Assembly: GCA_916720425.1 (NCBI GenBank)
Contig: CAKARD010000058.1
Span: 1-8,185 of the forward strand
Reading direction: 5' to 3'
Length of the DNA stretch: 8,185 nt
DNA from: an uncultured Kingella sp.
GTDB taxonomy: Bacteria > Pseudomonadota > Gammaproteobacteria > Burkholderiales > Neisseriaceae
The translations under genes and the position numbers were made by a program. Under the pieces are notes generated by a model. That model was not told the origin of the DNA, did not search any database, and was given only the letters and a program-made list of their open reading frames with translations. This document shows positions 1 through 6,704 of this stretch, in pieces (positions within the stretch are counted from its first letter, which is position 1; every line of letters begins with the position of its first letter).

Positions 1-38
1 GGAATTTAGGGGATTTTGGGGAATTTTGCAAAGGTCTC
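1..38 (-). mobile_element. End of an IS5-family (IS1106-like) insertion sequence, body off the left edge
   Basis: Read on the minus strand from 38 towards 1, the sequence begins GAGACCTTTGCAAAATTCC and continues as a C/A/T-rich leader with repeated CCCC blocks. From memory this is the terminal inverted repeat and transposase-side leader of IS5-family elements common in Neisseria. The adjacent bases 39-42 (CTAA, TTAG on the minus strand) fit the YTAR target duplicated by many IS5-subgroup elements. The border coincides with the point where the PepSY protein stops resembling its family. In the elements I recall, this end precedes the transposase gene, so the transposase would read leftwards on the minus strand, in the same direction as the interrupted gene. 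Only 38 bases are visible, so transposase, far end and second target copy cannot be checked. The exact family assignment rests on recall. Confidence 0.7.
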
Positions 39-42
39 CTAA
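39..42. repeat. Putative IS target-site copy (YTAR-type, CTAA)
   Basis: These four bases lie directly next to the presumed inverted repeat and match the YTAR target preference known for the IS5 subgroup. In the PepSY reading frame they supply codon 374 (TTA, Leu) and the first base of the next codon. A real duplication needs a second copy beyond the other IS end, which is outside the window. Confidence 0.45.
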
Positions 43-1161
43 TGTACCCATATGTAAAGCAATGCTGGCTGCCATAAATTTACCAAATAAGTTGTAATCG
101 CTAAATTTAATATCAGCTAAAATTTTGCCACTATATTGATCAATATGCATGGTACGATCGGCAAAGGGGCTAATCATGTCATAACTCATGGAGTCTTGAG
201 ATAAGGTCCATACGCCTGTGTCACCTTTGGGTAGATTGAGTTGATAGCGTCCTTGAAAGCCTACTTCACGTGCAAAACGATCTACGGTTTCTAAAGTTAT
301 GGGTTCGCTGGATTTAATACCATCTTCACCCATCGTGGATCCTGATTGAGGCATGGAGGTTAATTCCAAAACCCAAGGTGCTTCTTTGGTTTTGCCATCA
401 TTTAATACTTCACCATGTGTGGGCAAAACAGATTCTGGTATCGGTGCAACACCCCATTTTCCTGCGGGAAATTGACTCCAAGCTTGTACCATTTTGCCAC
501 CCCAAATACCAGCCCAAGCCATACCAGATAAACAAAATAGTAGTAAAATCAAACCTATCCATGAACCTATCGCACCGTGTAAACTGCGCCATGCGTTACG
601 ACCTTTGCCTAATTTAGGGAAAAATAATGTGTGCCATGAACCTTGTTTTACCCACCACAAATAAAATCCTGTAATAATCATCAAGATCGTCAAGGCAGCA
701 GCTGTTTCTAAGAGATAATCGCCTACAGTACCTAATAAAATATCGCTGTGGATTTCGTCCATAGTGTGATACCAACCTTGATTGCGTGGCATGGTATTGA
801 CCACTTTTGCTGTGTAGGGATCAACCGCCACCATGCTTGCTTTGCCATCATTATTTACCCGAAAAATAGCCACCATATCCTCGGCACGCGGTGCGATATA
901 TTGCACCACTGAAGCCGTGTCAGCATGAATAAATTGGCGTGCTGCTTCGGCCTGAACAGATAGAGGTTGGACGACAGCTTGTGGTGTAACGTGAATGCGT
1001 TCGCCTTCCTTACCGGTTATATTGGCAAACAGCAACATGCCCAATCCAGTTGCTGCCAGCAAAGTTAAAAATGGAGTGATTAAAATACCAGCATAAAAAT
1101 GCCAACGCCATACAGTAAAATAATGACGATTGGTTTGTTGTTCAGAAGTTTGAGTTTGCAT

Positions 1162-1605
1162 TCAAAATGATTTCCTATTGAATTTAAAAATATTTTTGTA
1201 AATTAACGTTAAATTTGCATTTTAATATAAAAAATGAAATATCCAATATAAAAATTTGTTATTTAGCTGGCTGATTATTAGTAATAAAAATCATTAAATA
1301 AGATAAAGCCATCAAACCACGCAATCGCCCTCAGTTTTCTATGAGCAAAGGGCAATTTGATATCACGATTAATGATGGTGAGTAATATCAAGTTCATGCA
1401 GGATTTGTATTGTGTTTCGGTGGGTAAGTAATCACTCATTAAAAGAAAAAGATTATCATTTAAAATAAATTACTTATCGAAAAAAGTAAAAAATGCCAAT
1501 ATTTGCACAAGTCTCTTGACCCATTACACAAAATTACATAAAGTATGTATTTACAAGCATAATTAGCTTGTTTTTCATTACATCATAATTAAAAAGAAAC
1601 CATAT
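1162..1605. other. Divergent intergenic region between the PepSY gene and the lut operon
   Basis: This 444-base stretch separates two divergent genes. The part nearest the PepSY gene (1181-1300) is extremely AT-rich and should hold that gene's promoter, but I cannot pick one -10/-35 pair with confidence. The middle (about 1302-1424) is less AT-rich and reads like a short decayed coding stretch on the plus strand, with one in-frame stop at 1383. The right part holds a candidate promoter for lutA (1516-1544). Two weak Fur-like matches (1280-1298 and 1445-1463) are discussed among the findings. I see no tRNA, riboswitch or convincing terminator. Confidence 0.6.
1516..1544 (+). promoter_or_regulatory. 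Candidate sigma70 promoter of the lutACB operon
   Basis: A TTGACC -35 box at 1516-1521 (five of six consensus bases) is followed after 17 bases by TAAAGT at 1539-1544 (four of six against TATAAT). Transcription would start near 1551, leaving a leader of about 55 bases before the lutA ATG. The -35 box and ideal spacing support the call. The -10 box is imperfect, and the AT-rich setting raises the chance of a false match. Confidence 0.5.
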
Positions 1606-2373
1606 ATGAACACAAATACTTCGCAAGTCAGTGGCAAACCCACCGATGTGTACTTTTTCGGTACATGCATTTTGGATATGTTCATGCCCGAAGCGGGTAT
1701 GGATGCGATGAGTTTGCTTGAATCATTGAATATCAATGTGCATTATCCTATGGAACAAAGCTGTTGCGGTCAGCCTGCGTTTTCATCAGGACGCCCAAAA
1801 GAAGCTTTAGATGTTGCTAAAGCGCAATTAGATTTATTTCCTGAAGATTGGCTGATTGTTGTGCCATCAGGTTCGTGTGGTGGCATGATGCGTCATCATT
1901 GGCCTGTGATGTTTAAGGATACGCCATATGAAGCGCAAGCTAAAGAAGTGGCTTCTCGTGTGGTGGAATTTACCAATTTCTTAGTGGATATTGGCTATCA
2001 ACCAGAAGATAAAGGTGAGAAAGTAAAAGTAGCTGTCCATACCTCTTGTTCAGCACGCCGTGAAATGGGCGTACATTTAACGGGTTGGAAATTGATAGAC
2101 AGCTTAGAAAATGTAGAACGCGTTGTGCATGACCATGAAAGTGAATGTTGTGGTTTTGGCGGCACATTTTCGGTCAAACATCCCGACATTTCTGGTGCTA
2201 TGGTAACCGATAAGGTAGCGGCGCTAAAAGAAACCCAAGCGGTAGAAATCATCAGTGCTGATGCGGGTTGTATGATGAATATTGGCGGTAAAATTGAAAA
2301 AGATGAGCCTAATATGCCACGTCCCAAACATATTGCAACTTTCTTGGTAGAACGCACAGGGGTAAAAGCATGA
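1606..2373 (+). CDS. lutA: L-lactate oxidation iron-sulfur protein LutA (LldE)
   Basis: This 255-residue protein carries two cysteine-rich CCG domains, the hallmark of the LutA/LldE subunit of the NAD-independent L-lactate-oxidising complex, which converts lactate to pyruvate and passes electrons to the respiratory chain. The first half has FFGTC (Cys21), SCCGQPAFSSG (Cys53-Cys54) and SGSCGG (Cys91). The second half has HTSC (Cys148), ECCGFGG (Cys181-Cys182) and DAGC (Cys222). In related CCG proteins such cysteines bind an iron-sulfur cluster. Length is normal for the family. ATG 1606 is the natural start because FFGTC follows within 20 residues, as expected, but the ribosome site is weak (only an AAAGAAA-like stretch upstream). 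The last codon overlaps the start of lutC by ATGA, indicating an operon and translational coupling. The protein probably acts at the cytoplasmic face of the inner membrane (family knowledge). Confidence 0.93.
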   Translation: MNTNTSQVSGKPTDVYFFGTCILDMFMPEAGMDAMSLLESLNINVHYPMEQSCCGQPAFSSGRPKEALDVAKAQLDLFPEDWLIVVPSGSCGGMMRHHWPVMFKDTPYEAQAKEVASRVVEFTNFLVDIGYQPEDKGEKVKVAVHTSCSARREMGVHLTGWKLIDSLENVERVVHDHESECCGFGGTFSVKHPDISGAMVTDKVAALKETQAVEIISADAGCMMNIGGKIEKDEPNMPRPKHIATFLVERTGVKA

Positions 2374-3068
2374 GCGCACGCGATAATATCTTAGCTAAAT
2401 TACGCAAGGCCAATCCTTATCCAATGGCAGCACCCAAAACCGATGAATATTATATACAAATGTCACCCACTTGGGACGATGATGTCGCTCGCCTGAAACA
2501 CTGGGCAAAAACCATGCGTGCTGTGAAAACTGAAATTTTTTGGGTGCATGAGGATGATTGGGAACAAACATTAGTTGACGTAGCGCAACAAAAGGGCTTG
2601 AAAAATATGCTGTTGTCGCCTCAAACAGCACATGGTAAACGTGCACAAAAGGCGATTGAAAAAGCCAATATTCAACCGCGCACCTTTGATAAGCCAATTG
2701 ATGATTGGAAAGATGAGTTTTTTGCCCAAATTGATTCAGGATTTACCACCTCTTTATGTGGCATTGCACATACAGGCACGTTGATGCTGGTGTCTTCTCC
2801 CGAAGAGCCACGCAGTCAAAGTCTTGTTCCGCCTGTACATTTTTGCTTATTTGATACACAAAAAATGTATAGCACATTTTATGCTGCTATGACACAAGAA
2901 AAATTGGCAGAAAATATGCCTACAAATGTGATTTTGATATCTGGTCCATCGAAAACTGCTGATATTCAATTAACATTAGCATTTGGTGCGCATGGTCCGC
3001 GTGATTTGGTTGTTTTAGCCATATTGCCTAAAAATATCAACCCTGCAGATTTGGAGGAAACTGTATGA
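2370..3068 (+). CDS. lutC: LUD-domain lactate utilisation protein LutC (LldG)
   Basis: This 232-residue protein has a single LUD domain, as in LutC/YkgG, the small subunit of the LutABC lactate-oxidising complex. Diagnostic stretches are GIAHTGTLML (131-140), LVPPVHFCLF (152-161), SGPSKTADI (191-199) and GAHGPRDLVV (206-215), all in the C-terminal half as is usual. There are no cysteine cluster motifs, which fits a non-iron-sulfur subunit. The ATG at 2370 overlaps the lutA stop (ATGA) and is preceded by AGGGG (2358-2362) with 7 bases of spacing, so the start is well supported. Its stop overlaps the lutB start in the same way. The A-C-B order differs from lutABC of Bacillus and matches the lutACB order I recall from Neisseria. 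The exact biochemical role of the LUD subunit is not evident from sequence. Confidence 0.92.
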   Translation: MSARDNILAKLRKANPYPMAAPKTDEYYIQMSPTWDDDVARLKHWAKTMRAVKTEIFWVHEDDWEQTLVDVAQQKGLKNMLLSPQTAHGKRAQKAIEKANIQPRTFDKPIDDWKDEFFAQIDSGFTTSLCGIAHTGTLMLVSSPEEPRSQSLVPPVHFCLFDTQKMYSTFYAAMTQEKLAENMPTNVILISGPSKTADIQLTLAFGAHGPRDLVVLAILPKNINPADLEETV

Positions 3069-4507
3069 ATGCTCAAGTAATCAAAATTCATCCTCGCCCT
3101 GAAACATTCAAACAAAATGCAAAGGCAGCATTAGCAGATAAACCATTACGTAAAAGTTTGCGTACTGCCATGGATATGTTGATGACTAAGCGTAAAATTG
3201 CTTTGTCTGATGAGCATGAATTGCAACTCTTGCGGACACAATGTGAACACATACGCCAATATGCTTTATCAAAATTGCCTGATTTATTGGTTCAATTAGA
3301 AGAGAATTTGACCAAACATGGTGTAAAGGTTCACTGGGCAGAAACCCCTGATGAGGCTTGTCAAATCATTCACAATATTGTGATGGAACACAATGGTAAA
3401 TTAATGGTAAAAGGCAAATCTATGGTAAGTGAAGAAATTGAGCTTAACCATTATTTGCAAGATCGCGGCATTAAAGCAGTAGAAAGTGATTTAGGCGAAT
3501 TTATTGTCCAAATGGCGGGTGAAAAGCCTACACATATCGTGATGCCTGCTATTCATAAAACCAAAGAACAAGTTAGCGAACTGTTTCACCAAAATTTAGG
3601 AACAGAGTTAACCAATGATGTAGATAGATTGACAGGTTTTGCGCGCCAAGCTTTGCGTGATGTGTATCGTACTGCGGATGTGGGCTTAAGTGGTGTAAAT
3701 TTTGCTGTGGCAGAAACAGGTACTTTGTGCTTGGTAGAAAATGAAGGCAATGGTCGTTTGTCTACCACAGTGCCACCTGTGCATATTGCGATTACAGGTA
3801 TTGAAAAAGTTGTAGAAAAACTGACCGATGTCGTTCCTTTGTTTAGTCAACTGCCTCGTACTGCGATTGGTCAAAATATCACAACCTATTTTAATATGAT
3901 TACAGGACCACGTCGTTGTAAAGAGTTAGATGGGCCACAAGAAATGCATTTGGTGTTGTTGGATCATGGACGTACACAAGCTTATGGTGAAGAACAAATG
4001 CGTCGTTCTTTACAATGTATTCGTTGTGGTGCATGCATGAATCATTGTCCTGTTTACACTCGTGTGGGTGGCGCAGCATATGGCACAACCTATCCAGGCC
4101 CTATTGGCGAAATTATTTCACCACATTTAATCGGCTTAGAAACCACGCGTGATTTGCCCACAGCTTGTACTATGTGTGGTGCATGTGTGGAAGTTTGTCC
4201 TGTAAAAATTCCTATTACCGAACAAATGCAACGTTTGCGTGTAGAAGCGCAACGTTCACCTGATGAAAAAGTGGCTTATCCTATTAGAGGACAGGGCGCA
4301 TCATACAGTATAGGTGAAAGCATTGCATGGCGCGTATTTGATGGTTCATTCGCTAACATTAAATCTTATCGTGCTTTAGGTTGGGCCGCCACAACTTTCC
4401 GTGCATTGACACCACCTTGGCAAGCTAATTGGACGCAAAATCATGTTCCCATGCGCCCTGCAGCAAAAACTTTACATCAATTGGTAAAAGAGAAAAAAAT
4501 GGGTTAG
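3065..4507 (+). CDS. lutB: L-lactate oxidation iron-sulfur protein LutB (LldF)
   Basis: This 480-residue protein is the large subunit of the LutACB complex. The N-terminal two thirds form a LUD domain, with KGKSMVSEEIELNHYL (116-131), AETGTLCLVENEGNGR (216-231), VPPVHIAI (236-243) and an ITGPRR segment (279-284). A ferredoxin-like module follows with two complete four-cysteine motifs: CIRCGACMNHCP (Cys318, 321, 324, 328) and CTMCGACVEVCP (Cys368, 371, 374, 378). Each is a classical site for a [4Fe-4S] cluster, giving an electron route within the complex. Length and order are typical and all eight cysteines are present, so the protein looks intact. The ATG overlaps the lutC stop (ATGA) and has GGAGG at 3053-3057 with 7 bases of spacing. 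It is the last gene of the operon, ending 64 bases before a strong terminator hairpin. No lactate permease or lut regulator lies in the window. Confidence 0.94.
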   Translation: MNAQVIKIHPRPETFKQNAKAALADKPLRKSLRTAMDMLMTKRKIALSDEHELQLLRTQCEHIRQYALSKLPDLLVQLEENLTKHGVKVHWAETPDEACQIIHNIVMEHNGKLMVKGKSMVSEEIELNHYLQDRGIKAVESDLGEFIVQMAGEKPTHIVMPAIHKTKEQVSELFHQNLGTELTNDVDRLTGFARQALRDVYRTADVGLSGVNFAVAETGTLCLVENEGNGRLSTTVPPVHIAITGIEKVVEKLTDVVPLFSQLPRTAIGQNITTYFNMITGPRRCKELDGPQEMHLVLLDHGRTQAYGEEQMRRSLQCIRCGACMNHCPVYTRVGGAAYGTTYPGPIGEIISPHLIGLETTRDLPTACTMCGACVEVCPVKIPITEQMQRLRVEAQRSPDEKVAYPIRGQGASYSIGESIAWRVFDGSFANIKSYRALGWAATTFRALTPPWQANWTQNHVPMRPAAKTLHQLVKEKKMG

Positions 4508-4571
4508 AACGATTAATGTTTTAAGCGTAGGCATGATTACGAATAAAACATGAATATATTCTCAAGCAGAT

Positions 4572-4603
4572 AAAGCAAGTTCATGGATTGAGCTTGCTTT
4601 TTT
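4572..4603 (+). terminator. Intrinsic terminator of the lutACB operon
   Basis: The arms AAAGCAAGTTCA (4572-4583) and TGAGCTTGCTTT (4589-4600) pair over 12 bases with one G-T wobble around a five-base loop, followed by further T residues to 4603 (six T in a row from 4598). This is a textbook rho-independent terminator 64 bases after the lutB stop. It separates lut transcription from nrdB. Confidence 0.87.
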
Positions 4604-4649
4604 AATGAAGAAAGTCTCATTAAAACGAAAATTTTAAATGGAAGCTAAG

Positions 4650-4658
4650 TGGTATAAT
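4650..4658 (+). promoter_or_regulatory. Extended -10 promoter of nrdB
   Basis: A perfect TATAAT at 4653-4658 is preceded by TGG at 4650-4652, giving the extended -10 form TGnTATAAT. The region 17-18 bases further upstream is only A/T-rich, with no good TTGACA, which is usual when an extended -10 compensates. The start point would fall near 4665, with a leader of about 30 bases. An inverted repeat TGGAAG/CTTCCA (4639-4644 and 4663-4668) flanks the box. I see no clear NrdR box. Confidence 0.68.
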
Positions 4659-4695
4659 CCATCTTCCAAAAAGCACTCTTATCAGGAATACGATC

Positions 4696-5850
4696 ATGTC
4701 TTGTGAACATATTGAAATGCAATACAGCACATTCCCCAAAACACCTAACAATCCTCTATTAGAACCCATGTTTTTGGGACAACCCGTAAATGTTGCTCGC
4801 TATGATCAACAGCGTTATGAAGTATTTGAAAAGTTAATTGAAAAACAAATTTCGTTTTTTTGGCGTCCAGAAGAAGTGGATCTATCTCGTGATCGTATTG
4901 ATTATGCTAACTTGCCAGAACATGAAAAACACATATTCATTAGCAATTTAAAGTATCAAACTTTATTAGATAGCATTCAGGGACGTAGTCCAAATATGGG
5001 GTTTTTGCCTTTAGTGAGTTTGCCTGAACTAGAAACGTGGATTGAAACATGGTCATTTTTTGAAACCATACACAGTCGCAGTTATACGCATATTATCCGT
5101 AATATTGTTAACGACTCTAGCGTGGTATTTGATGATATTGTACAAAATAAATATATTCTAGCGCGTGCTGAAGATATTGCTTGTTATTATGATGATTTGA
5201 TTGAATATACTCAGTATTTTAATTTATTAGGCGAAGGCTTGCATCAAATTAATGGTAAAACCGTAGCGATTAATATACATGAATTAAAAAAGAAAATGTA
5301 TTTGTGTTTGATGTGTGTAAATGTTTTAGAGGCCATTCGTTTTTATGTGTCTTTTGCGTGTAGCTTTGCTTTTGCTGAACGGGAACTGATGGAGGGTAAT
5401 GCAAAAATTATCAAATTAATTGCACGTGATGAAGCCTTGCACTTAACCAGCACTCAACATATCTTAAATATTATGCGTAGCGGTAAAGATGATCCTGAAA
5501 TGGCGCAAATTGCACAAGAATTAGAACAAGATTGTTTTGAGTTATTTAAAAAAGCGGCTGAACAAGAAAAGGAATGGGCAAATTATTTGTTTAAAGATGG
5601 TTCTATGATAGGTTTGAACCGTGATATTTTGTGTCAATATGTGGAATACATTACTAATCATCGTATGGTTGCAGTCGGCTTGGAAATGGCTTTTCCCAAT
5701 TCAACACAAAATCCCATCCCTTGGATCAACGCGTGGTTATCTTCAGATAATGTACAAGTGGCACCACAAGAAGTGGAAATTAGTTCTTATTTAATTGGAC
5801 AAATTGATGCTGAAGTCAAAACAGAAGAGCTGGAGGATTTTGAGTTATAA
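4696..5850 (+). CDS. nrdB: Class Ia ribonucleotide reductase beta subunit NrdB
   Basis: NrdB holds the diiron-tyrosyl radical that lets NrdA reduce ribonucleoside diphosphates to deoxyribonucleotides. The 384-residue protein aligns almost end to end with E. coli NrdB, offset by 8 residues through a longer N-terminus. The six expected iron ligands are present as Asp92, Glu123, His126, Glu212, Glu246 and His249. The radical tyrosine is Tyr130 (in ETIHSRSYTH). Trp56 and Asp245, used in radical transfer, and the C-terminal Tyr365 are also kept. The extreme C-terminus (SSYLIGQIDAEV and an acidic tail) is the part that docks on NrdA. ATG 4696 is chosen over the internal Met9 because AGGA (4684-4687) lies 8 bases upstream, while Met9 has no ribosome site. 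It is the first gene of its transcript and is followed after 4 bases by its ferredoxin partner. nrdA is not adjacent, so it must lie elsewhere. Confidence 0.97.
   Translation: MSCEHIEMQYSTFPKTPNNPLLEPMFLGQPVNVARYDQQRYEVFEKLIEKQISFFWRPEEVDLSRDRIDYANLPEHEKHIFISNLKYQTLLDSIQGRSPNMGFLPLVSLPELETWIETWSFFETIHSRSYTHIIRNIVNDSSVVFDDIVQNKYILARAEDIACYYDDLIEYTQYFNLLGEGLHQINGKTVAINIHELKKKMYLCLMCVNVLEAIRFYVSFACSFAFAERELMEGNAKIIKLIARDEALHLTSTQHILNIMRSGKDDPEMAQIAQELEQDCFELFKKAAEQEKEWANYLFKDGSMIGLNRDILCQYVEYITNHRMVAVGLEMAFPNSTQNPIPWINAWLSSDNVQVAPQEVEISSYLIGQIDAEVKTEELEDFEL
5832..5836 (+). promoter_or_regulatory. Shine-Dalgarno-like GGAGG before the yfaE start
   Basis: This strong GGAGG lies inside the last codons of nrdB, 18 bases before ATG 5855, which is longer than usual. 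An in-frame TTG at 5840 is only 3 bases away, which is too close. With the nrdB stop just 4 bases before ATG 5855, termination-reinitiation is the likeliest way the ferredoxin is started. Confidence 0.4.
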
Positions 5851-5854
5851 AAAG

Positions 5855-6127
5855 ATGCGACATATTAAGACAACCAATAGTCAATTAGATTTATTGGAAG
5901 GCGAAAATCTACTGACGGCGTTGTTGCAAACCCATCATGCAATAGAATATCAATGTCGCAGTGGTTATTGTGGTTCGTGTCGCGTTAAATTATTATCAGG
6001 TCGGGTATCCTATCCGCAAACACCTATGGCATTTATTCAAGCTGATGAAATTTTACCGTGTTGTTGTTATGTGGAGACGGATATTGAGATTGTTTGCTCT
6101 TTAAAACTAAGCAATGATACTAAATAA
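5855..6127 (+). CDS. yfaE: 2Fe-2S ferredoxin YfaE, NrdB cofactor maintenance
   Basis: This 90-residue plant-type [2Fe-2S] ferredoxin resembles E. coli YfaE, known to supply electrons for building and repairing the diiron-tyrosyl cofactor of NrdB. The cluster motif is EYQCRSGYCGSCRVKLLSG, giving Cys34, Cys39 and Cys42. The fourth ligand is in EILPCCC, most likely Cys69, with Cys70 and Cys71 adjacent as in E. coli. The usual AFIQADEILP segment is present. The C-terminus runs a little past the family end and contains an extra Cys81. The frame is open further upstream to an ATG at 5795, but that start would sit deep within nrdB. ATG 5855 gives the length and N-terminus expected from E. coli YfaE and lies 4 bases after the nrdB stop. 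Position directly after nrdB, as in E. coli, supports the function. Confidence 0.9.
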   Translation: MRHIKTTNSQLDLLEGENLLTALLQTHHAIEYQCRSGYCGSCRVKLLSGRVSYPQTPMAFIQADEILPCCCYVETDIEIVCSLKLSNDTK

Positions 6128-6154
6128 ATACGTGTCACGGCACGTGTTTATTTA
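6121..6154. terminator. Hairpin between convergent yfaE and pqiC, probably a bidirectional terminator
   Basis: The arms at 6121-6134 (TAAATAAATACGTG) and 6141-6154 (CACGTGTTTATTTA) pair over 14 bases with a single T-G wobble, around the six-base loop TCACGG. The left arm begins inside the yfaE stop region and the right arm ends 15 bases before the pqiC stop. The A/T outer part of the stem supplies T-rich RNA in both directions, although no long pure T run follows on either side. The convergent position supports a shared terminator. Confidence 0.75.
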
Positions 6155-6169
6155 GTTTGATTTGTCGCT

Positions 6170-6694
6170 TTATTTTTCATTAATGATGCTCTGTGCCATT
6201 TTATCTAAGCCAGTATCTAAACTTTCTAGCATGGCAGGGTAACCGTTACCTTGTTGTGGGGTACTGACATGAAATGCAATACTTGGTTTTCCTTGCCATT
6301 GTCTGTAACCATTGATTTCAGTTTCTCCTGTATAACTACCTTGAAAACGATCAAAATATAGCGTGAGTGAAGTTGTTTCCGTAACTTTGCTGGGAACAAA
6401 ACACCATTTTTGGCTGTATTGGTTTAATTTATTTACTACAGAGGCGGTGAGCATTTCGTCTAAGGGTGCGGCCCATAGGTTTTGTTGTGCAAAATTAAGT
6501 GTGTATGAATGGGTTTGATAAAGCAGACTATTGCTTTTTAATGGCGTAGCGAGCAATACTCTTACCCCTATACTGGGGGCGGTATGAGTACAATTTTTTA
6601 ATGCGCTATCAGGTAATTGGTAATATTGGATTTGAGAGGGCGTGCTACTACAGGCCACTAAGAGTAAGGTTATGCTCAATATGTGTTTTTTCAT
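6170..6694 (-). CDS. pqiC: PqiC-like lipoprotein, intermembrane transport auxiliary (YmbA family)
   Basis: This 174-residue protein begins with a short lipoprotein signal (MKKHILSITLLLVAC), with lipobox LVAC and Cys15 as the lipidated residue. The following serines, with no aspartate at +2, suggest the outer membrane. The rest matches the ABC-type transport auxiliary lipoprotein family (PqiC, DUF330): IQYYQLPDS (22-30), SLLYQTHSYTLNFAQQNLWA (56-75, the characteristic Y...W pattern) and LDEMLTASVVNKL (78-90). In E. coli, PqiC sits at the outer membrane and works with the PqiB channel. The start at 6694 has AAAGGA just upstream, overlapping the PqiB stop. The gap to pqiB is 10 bases, so the two are co-transcribed. 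Length is close to the family's. The final helix-like segment (160-172) is amphipathic. Two extra cysteines (35 and 98) could form a disulfide; this is speculation. Confidence 0.88.
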   Translation of the reverse strand: MKKHILSITLLLVACSSTPSQIQYYQLPDSALKNCTHTAPSIGVRVLLATPLKSNSLLYQTHSYTLNFAQQNLWAAPLDEMLTASVVNKLNQYSQKWCFVPSKVTETTSLTLYFDRFQGSYTGETEINGYRQWQGKPSIAFHVSTPQQGNGYPAMLESLDTGLDKMAQSIINEK

Positions 6695-6704
6695 TACTTG
6701 TCCT

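Larger units (their letters stand above)
1..1161 (-). pseudogene. PepSY-associated transmembrane protein (PiuB-like), 3' end cut by an IS
   Basis: The frame opens at ATG 1161, with an AGGAAA ribosome site (1171-1176) 9 bases upstream, and stays open to the window edge. About 374 residues are native. Helix 1 lies near residues 22-47. A periplasmic PepSY-like part follows (about 60-130, with AVDPYTAKV). Helix 2 is near 148-170 (ending GFYLWWVK). RSLHGAIGSWIG (192-203) leads into helix 3 (about 200-221). A second periplasmic PepSY-like part contains DQYSGKILADI (341-351). The protein then reaches IALHMGTL (367-374), where family members normally go on into a fourth helix with a WWKRR-like end. 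Here it switches to GDLCKIPQNPLNS, encoded by the presumed IS end. His21, His132, His138, His195 and His370 are candidate haem or metal ligands. Some relatives (for example FpvG) take part in siderophore-iron reduction; a role in iron uptake here is inference. The loss of helix 4 suggests a non-functional or altered product, but if the IS reading is wrong this is simply a gene running off the edge. Confidence 0.8.

Noticed and set aside
378..617. Plus-strand open frame of 79 codons
   Set aside because: It lies antisense to the clearly coding PepSY gene, has no ribosome site and reads as low-quality protein.
1323..1357. Hairpin from AATCGCCCT and AGGGCAATT in the intergenic region
   Set aside because: The nine-base arms contain a mismatch, the loop is 17 bases and no T run follows, so it is too weak to call a terminator or structured RNA.
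1998..2357. Minus-strand open frame of 119 codons inside lutA
   Set aside because: It is a shadow of lutA, whose CCG motifs make the plus strand certain, and it has no independent support.
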